Assembly: GCA_050249535.1 (NCBI GenBank)
Contig: JBFWQI010000002.1
Coordinates: 124,001-188,000 of the forward strand
From: JADJXM01 sp937967285
Lineage (GTDB): Bacteria > Acidobacteriota > Blastocatellia > RBC074
DNA: 64,000 nt
Reading direction: 5' to 3'
Shown here: in pieces, positions 54,618-64,000 of the stretch
How the letters are laid out: every line of letters begins with the position of its first letter
Position numbering within the stretch: position 1 is the first letter of the stretch
Made by a program: the position numbers and the translations under genes
The notes under the pieces: generated by a model
The model's input: the letters and a program-made list of their open reading frames with translations, nothing else
Databases searched by the model: none
What the model was told of the DNA's origin: nothing

Positions 54618-56060
54618 TCAGTTACCGCCGATCCGCAGCAGGGCAGCTTCGAGATCGGCATCTTTCCCGGTCTTCGTCGTTTCTACTTTCACATCCGGAT
54701 CGATGCCGAGACCGTCGATCCGCTTCTTTCCGGCGGTCAGAATGTCCATGCGCGGCAGAGTCATCCGCCAGCCGGGAACGTCGTTTTTGACGACTCTGAA
54801 CCATTCAACGAAGGTGAATGTGACCGAGGTCGTAACCGCGAGAGTTCCGCCGGTTCGGCGGCCGATCAGTTCCGCGACGCCCGCTTCCCGCATCGCTTCG
54901 GCGAAGATCTCGCAACTGCCGCCGCACAGTTCGTCGATCAGCACCAGATAACGGCCGGAGTACGGCCGTTTATACTTTCCTCCGGCCAGGTACATCCCCG
55001 CGCCCTTCATCTGGGCGACGGCGGCGGGATTGTCGATGAATGCGGCAGGAAGGCCTCCCGGATCGATCTCAGCGATGGAGCGGGCCGAATGAGCGGTCAG
55101 GCCCTGACGGGTCGCAAAATATGCGATGCTGCGGGCCGACGGAAGAAGGATGTTCAGAGCGGCAAGCGCGGCTTCCATGCTTTCGCCGCGATTTCCGCGC
55201 AGATCCAGGATGATGTTGCGTTTGCCGCCGAGCACGTCCATCGCGGCATCGAGGTCGGAATCGAATGTGTAGAGGTCGTCAGGCGAGAATGACCGGATTG
55301 CCAGATAGCCGGTCGCGGCCGAGAGTTCCCTGCCCTCGACGCGCGGAACCTTCAGTTTGTATGCCGGGGCGCCGGTCGAGAGATGGAAATCGGCGGCGGG
55401 ATGACCTAGTTCTCCGAGCATCCGGCGGACCGAGACGGCCAGCTCTCCATCGTCGCGGGCGGCTCTGATGATCGGCAGGTATTTGACCCGCACCGCCTCC
55501 CAGTCGATCCCCTTGATCGCCGGATCGAAATATTCCAGCCGAACCGCCTTCCATGCTCCCTCGAATATTTTCTGATAATCCCTGACCCTGACCTCCGGCC
55601 TGAAACCCTGTACGGGCGATGCGGTGACGGTTCCACTCTGGAGCGGACTCTCTATCCGGCCGATAAGCGTGTCGCCTTGCAAGGCAAGATCGATCTTCGT
55701 CTCTCCGCCGTCCAGCCGACCCGCGAGTTCGAACCGCCCGGCATCGTATACTCCGCGAAACAGACCGTCCCCCGCTCCGACCGGACCGAGCAGAACGAGG
55801 CGCGCGCTGCCTGTCTCTTCGACGTGCAGATCGATCGGATGGACGATCTTCCATTGAGCCGTTTCGATGGTCAGATTCCATCGCCCGCTCAGATGCCCTG
55901 CCGACTGCGCGTGTATTGTTGTGACTGTAAAGGCGAGGAGAATCGAATGGAATACCGCATGGAGTCCCGTCTTCAGACGGGTTCTTCCTGCCGCATGGAG
56001 TACCGCCTTCAGGCGGGTACTTCCTGATGGTCGGATATGACTGGCGAATGATAACTTCAT
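54618..56060 (-). CDS. Exported S41 family (C-terminal processing-type) peptidase
   Basis: A protein of about 480 residues from the ATG at 56060 (GGAG 5 bases upstream). After an unusual leader, the mature protein begins with a beta-rich domain (GHLSGRWNLTIETAQWK). The peptidase domain follows (about 200-480): YFDPAIKGIDWEAVRVKYLP, IILDLRGNRGESMEAAL, and the catalytic SCEIFAEAMREAGVAELIGRRTGG segment, where Ser of GGSCEIFA is the nucleophile. No PDZ domain is apparent. The leader is odd: after MKLSFASHIRP come about 24 residues (TRLKAVLHAAGRTRLKTG and neighbours) encoded by repeat E before the hydrophobic core ILLAFTVTTIHA. It is followed by the epimerase gene. Confidence 0.85.
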   Translation of the reverse strand: MKLSFASHIRPSGSTRLKAVLHAAGRTRLKTGLHAVFHSILLAFTVTTIHAQSAGHLSGRWNLTIETAQWKIVHPIDLHVEETGSARLVLLGPVGAGDGLFRGVYDAGRFELAGRLDGGETKIDLALQGDTLIGRIESPLQSGTVTASPVQGFRPEVRVRDYQKIFEGAWKAVRLEYFDPAIKGIDWEAVRVKYLPIIRAARDDGELAVSVRRMLGELGHPAADFHLSTGAPAYKLKVPRVEGRELSAATGYLAIRSFSPDDLYTFDSDLDAAMDVLGGKRNIILDLRGNRGESMEAALAALNILLPSARSIAYFATRQGLTAHSARSIAEIDPGGLPAAFIDNPAAVAQMKGAGMYLAGGKYKRPYSGRYLVLIDELCGGSCEIFAEAMREAGVAELIGRRTGGTLAVTTSVTFTFVEWFRVVKNDVPGWRMTLPRMDILTAGKKRIDGLGIDPDVKVETTKTGKDADLEAALLRIGGN

Positions 56061-56105
56061 CTGTCTCCGCCTCAAAAACCCGACTGAAGTCGGTACTCCA
56101 TGCGG
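55949..56105. repeat. Family E palindromic repeats within the 5' end of the S41 gene
   Basis: Two head-to-tail copies of atggagtaccgccttcaggc/gggttcttcctg lie at 55958-56026, and a reverse-oriented copy (acccgactgaagtcggtact ccatgcgg) at 56074-56105. The first pair lies inside the S41 reading frame, just before the hydrophobic core of the signal peptide. The third overlaps the non-coding bases between the S41 start and the RNase E/G stop. Confidence 0.88.
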
Positions 56106-56113
56106 GAGGTCGA

Positions 56114-58731
<2,618 letters not shown>

Positions 58732-58937
58732 TTACTCTGACCGCATGCGGATACACGTCTGCGACGGTCACTCCATACGGCCGCTGATCGACCGCTCATC
58801 GTGCACAGCTCGATCGAGCGTGCAGCGAATGCAGCCGGTTGAATTTTCATTGGGAAACCCTGTTCAGCATCCCGAGCGGTCGGCATCAGTAATTGCCGGC
58901 CGGAAACGCGCTGTATAGCGCCGCTTCCCTCCGCCAG

Positions 58938-60035
<1,098 letters not shown>

Positions 60036-60053
60036 AACTGACTTTCGCCGGTC

Positions 60054-61988
<1,935 letters not shown>

Positions 61989-61993
61989 ACCTG

Positions 61994-62015
61994 CTTTCTA
62001 CCTTCTACTTCTACT
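61994..62015. repeat. Single arm of repeat family C
   Basis: The sequence ctttctaccttctacttcta matches the family C unit, but no facing arm is present nearby. It fills the intergenic space between mreD and mrdA, immediately upstream of the mrdA start on the minus strand. Confidence 0.7.
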
Positions 62016-62021
62016 CAATTA

Positions 62022-62588
62022 TTATAACCTCCGGCGCCGGGCTTCGCTCCTCCTCATCCTCAGTCCGATATCTTTTTTGAAGATCCTGTCGAGCAGCGTG
62101 TAGAGGATGACCGAGACGATCAGATTGGCGAAGAGACCGAAGACGATCATCCGGGCTGCGCCCCCTCCATCCGAGAGGACAGGCAGATCGATGTTGAGAA
62201 GACGGTAGAAGAGCAGGCGGATCAGAGAATTCGAGATGCTGGCGAGCGCGACCGCCAGAAACCGGATCAGAATATTGTCGACGACGATGATCGAGGTGAT
62301 CCGATGGGTCAGGAAGGCTGCGACGACATAGCAGAGTCCGCTGACGCCGATGGCCCGTCCGTTCGAGAACGCATCGAAGAGGATGCCGGCGGCGGTTCCA
62401 GTCAGAAGCGATCTGACCGGCTCCCGCTGAAGTCCGACGTAGACCGTGATCAGCAGCAGCCAGTCGATGTGACGCAGCCACATGCCGACCGATGCGGGCA
62501 CCAGCTGTTCGAGCGTGGTTTTCAGGAATACGGCGATGACGAGACATCCGATTATGACCAGCGTCGCGCCGCGCGATGAGTTCTCCAA
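62022..62588 (-). CDS. mreD: Rod-shape determining protein MreD
   Basis: A 188-residue membrane protein with five or six hydrophobic segments (ATLVIIGCLVIAVFL, WLLLITVYVGL, VSGLCYVVAAFL, VVDNILIRFLAVALA, MIVFGLFANLIVSVILY). The order and positions fit MreD, whose sequence is poorly conserved; LTGTAAGILFDAFSNGRAIGVSGL is the recognisable family segment. It works with MreB, MreC, PBP2 and RodA in side-wall growth, and sits between mreC and mrdA as in the usual operon. Confidence 0.9.
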   Translation of the reverse strand: MENSSRGATLVIIGCLVIAVFLKTTLEQLVPASVGMWLRHIDWLLLITVYVGLQREPVRSLLTGTAAGILFDAFSNGRAIGVSGLCYVVAAFLTHRITSIIVVDNILIRFLAVALASISNSLIRLLFYRLLNIDLPVLSDGGGAARMIVFGLFANLIVSVILYTLLDRIFKKDIGLRMRRSEARRRRL

Positions 62589-62625
62589 CTATGCTTGTCC
62601 GCAGAGAATATTTCTCTGATTTCCG

Positions 62626-62645
62626 GAGTCCCCCGCAGGGGACTC
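62626..62645. terminator. Hairpin at the mreC stop codon
   Basis: A perfect 8-bp stem (gagtcccc/ggggactc, loop cgca) overlaps the TGA of mreC. There is no T-run on the minus strand, so it is more likely an attenuating or mRNA-stabilising hairpin than a true terminator inside the operon. Confidence 0.4.
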
Positions 62646-63579
62646 AACGCCTGTTGCGGCGCCTGCTCTCTTCAGACGCCTTCTCCTGGTTCCGTTCCTC
62701 ACCCGCCAGTTCGCTGTTGTAATCCCGCATTCTTTCGGGAGGCACTTTCAGAACCATCACTTTTTCGAGTTTGTCGAGCGGGGCCGCCGGGACCACCTCA
62801 ACGACCTGCGGGGCGAGAGTCCCTTCGTTGCCGGCGATCTTCAGCCGGCCGAGCAGCAGTCCCGCCGGATAGATGCCGTCCTGTCCGGATGTAATCACCT
62901 GCTCGCCGTTCCGGACCTGACCCGGAGGATCGATGAACTGCAGCTCGCAGATATAGTCCTTCTTTCCGCGCAGGAGGCCGAGCAATCGCCCTCCCTCCGT
63001 CTGAACCAGCACCGCCCCGCTGGCGTGCCGCTCATCGGTGATCATCAGGACCCTCGAGGCGTATGGCGCCGAAAAAATGACCCGGCCGACCAGCCCTCCG
63101 GCTGCCACAACCGGCTGATTGCGTTCGATGCCGCTCGTCGATCCCTTGTTGATGACTACCGTGCTGAAGAGCTCGTTGATGTCGCGACCGACGACGCGGG
63201 CTTCCACCCCTTCGTACGAGTATGGCGCGACCCACTCGGACAGATCCCTGCTCTGTTTGAGCGCCTTGAGCTCTTCATTGAGGGTCAGTATCTCGACCCT
63301 GTTCTTATCGATCTGACTGACCAGCTCGGCATTCCTGACGCGGGCATCAACCAGCGAAAAATAGTGATTGAACCCGCCCTTGACCCAGTTGACCGCGCCG
63401 GTGAACAGCGACTGGCCCGGCGTTGTGATCGTGATGAAGATCTCCTGTATTGCCCAGAGGTCGGGCATGTTGGGAGCCCGATTGAAGGAGATGGCGATCA
63501 GGTGAGCGGCAATCAGTATACCCACCAGCCAGGTGGGATTCTTCTTCGCCTTGTCTTTCGCCTTGACAGAGATCCACAT
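62644..63579 (-). CDS. mreC: Rod-shape determining protein MreC
   Basis: A 311-residue bitopic protein with one membrane segment (WLVGILIAAHLIAISF), a coiled-coil (SLVDARVRNAELVSQIDKNRVEILTLNEELKAL region, about 75-108) and the beta-domain of MreC: EARVVGRDINELFSTVVINKGSTSGIERNQPVV, GLVGRVIFSAPYASRVLMITD, and GEQVITSGQDGIYPAGLLLGRL. These are the canonical MreC blocks. The C-terminal tail is charged and Arg-rich. It lies 28 bp after mreB in the same operon and scaffolds PBP2 in the periplasm. Confidence 0.95.
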   Translation of the reverse strand: MWISVKAKDKAKKNPTWLVGILIAAHLIAISFNRAPNMPDLWAIQEIFITITTPGQSLFTGAVNWVKGGFNHYFSLVDARVRNAELVSQIDKNRVEILTLNEELKALKQSRDLSEWVAPYSYEGVEARVVGRDINELFSTVVINKGSTSGIERNQPVVAAGGLVGRVIFSAPYASRVLMITDERHASGAVLVQTEGGRLLGLLRGKKDYICELQFIDPPGQVRNGEQVITSGQDGIYPAGLLLGRLKIAGNEGTLAPQVVEVVPAAPLDKLEKVMVLKVPPERMRDYNSELAGEERNQEKASEESRRRNRR

Positions 63580-63607
63580 TCAGCTGATTACCCGGTCGGC
63601 CTGCCTC

Positions 63608-64000
<393 letters not shown>

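Noticed and set aside
62626..62645. Intrinsic terminator splitting the mre operon
   Set aside because: There is no T-run; the genes on both sides belong to the same functional operon.

Overview
The window looks like chromosomal DNA of a GC-rich, Gram-negative, heterotrophic bacterium, most likely an Acidobacteriota (Blastocatellia or Solibacter-like) lineage. The reasons are an Oar-type TonB receptor with an N-terminal carboxypeptidase-regulatory domain, a tricorn-type protease, many exported alpha/beta hydrolases and beta-lactamase-fold hydrolases, a mreBCD-mrdA-rodA-rne/rng block, and intergenic space full of palindromic repeat families. The taxonomic call is inference; no rRNA is present. 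The only RNA gene seen is an elongator-type tRNA-Met.

Layout. 1-9.6 kb: end of a membrane protein, a Tat-type Gfo/Idh/MocA oxidoreductase, two unrecognised proteins, a proline-iminopeptidase-like lipoprotein, an exported alpha/beta hydrolase, a GH127 beta-L-arabinofuranosidase and a small secreted beta protein. 10-24.7 kb: tricorn-like protease, a serine hydrolase, two beta-propeller proteins and a DUF305 protein, a second Gfo/Idh enzyme with a DinB protein, a penicillin-acylase-family Ntn hydrolase and a PepSY membrane protein. 25-32 kb: a surface beta-helix/HYR/FIMAH protein of lower GC, another serine hydrolase, tRNA-Met, a PlsC acyltransferase and a GMC oxidoreductase. 32.5-37.6 kb: a GCS2-CBS fusion, a bacilliredoxin and a RecD2-type helicase. 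38-47 kb: TonB receptor, DUF4912 protein, outer-membrane-like protein, GH57 glycogen branching enzyme, zinc-ribbon protein and AraC regulator. 47.4-51.4 kb: a three-subunit molybdenum hydroxylase operon (FeS, Moco, FAD) followed by a 73-residue Cys-rich protein. 51.6-53.7 kb: small exported proteins and a probable selenoprotein. 53.7-56.1 kb: epimerase and S41 peptidase. 56.1-64 kb, all minus strand: RNase E/G, RodA, PBP2, MreD, MreC and the C-terminal part of MreB, the elongasome operon.

The most notable item is at 53299-53664. A gene of the ArsC/Spx thioredoxin-fold family is interrupted by an in-frame TGA exactly where the first Cys of its CxxC motif should be, giving a U-x-x-C centre. A short hairpin with a GUU loop lies at the distance expected of a bacterial SECIS. 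This strongly suggests selenocysteine, and therefore a Sec-decoding organism (selA/B/C/D are not in the window).

A second theme is repeats. At least five palindromic families (A: cgccaaga-type; B: acaggatt-type; C: agtagaaa-type; D: GC-rich 33-38 bp tandem units; E: tggagtaccg-type) sit between genes. Two of them intrude on coding sequence: family E is read in frame through the signal-peptide region of the S41 peptidase, and family C abuts or extends the 5' ends of several genes.
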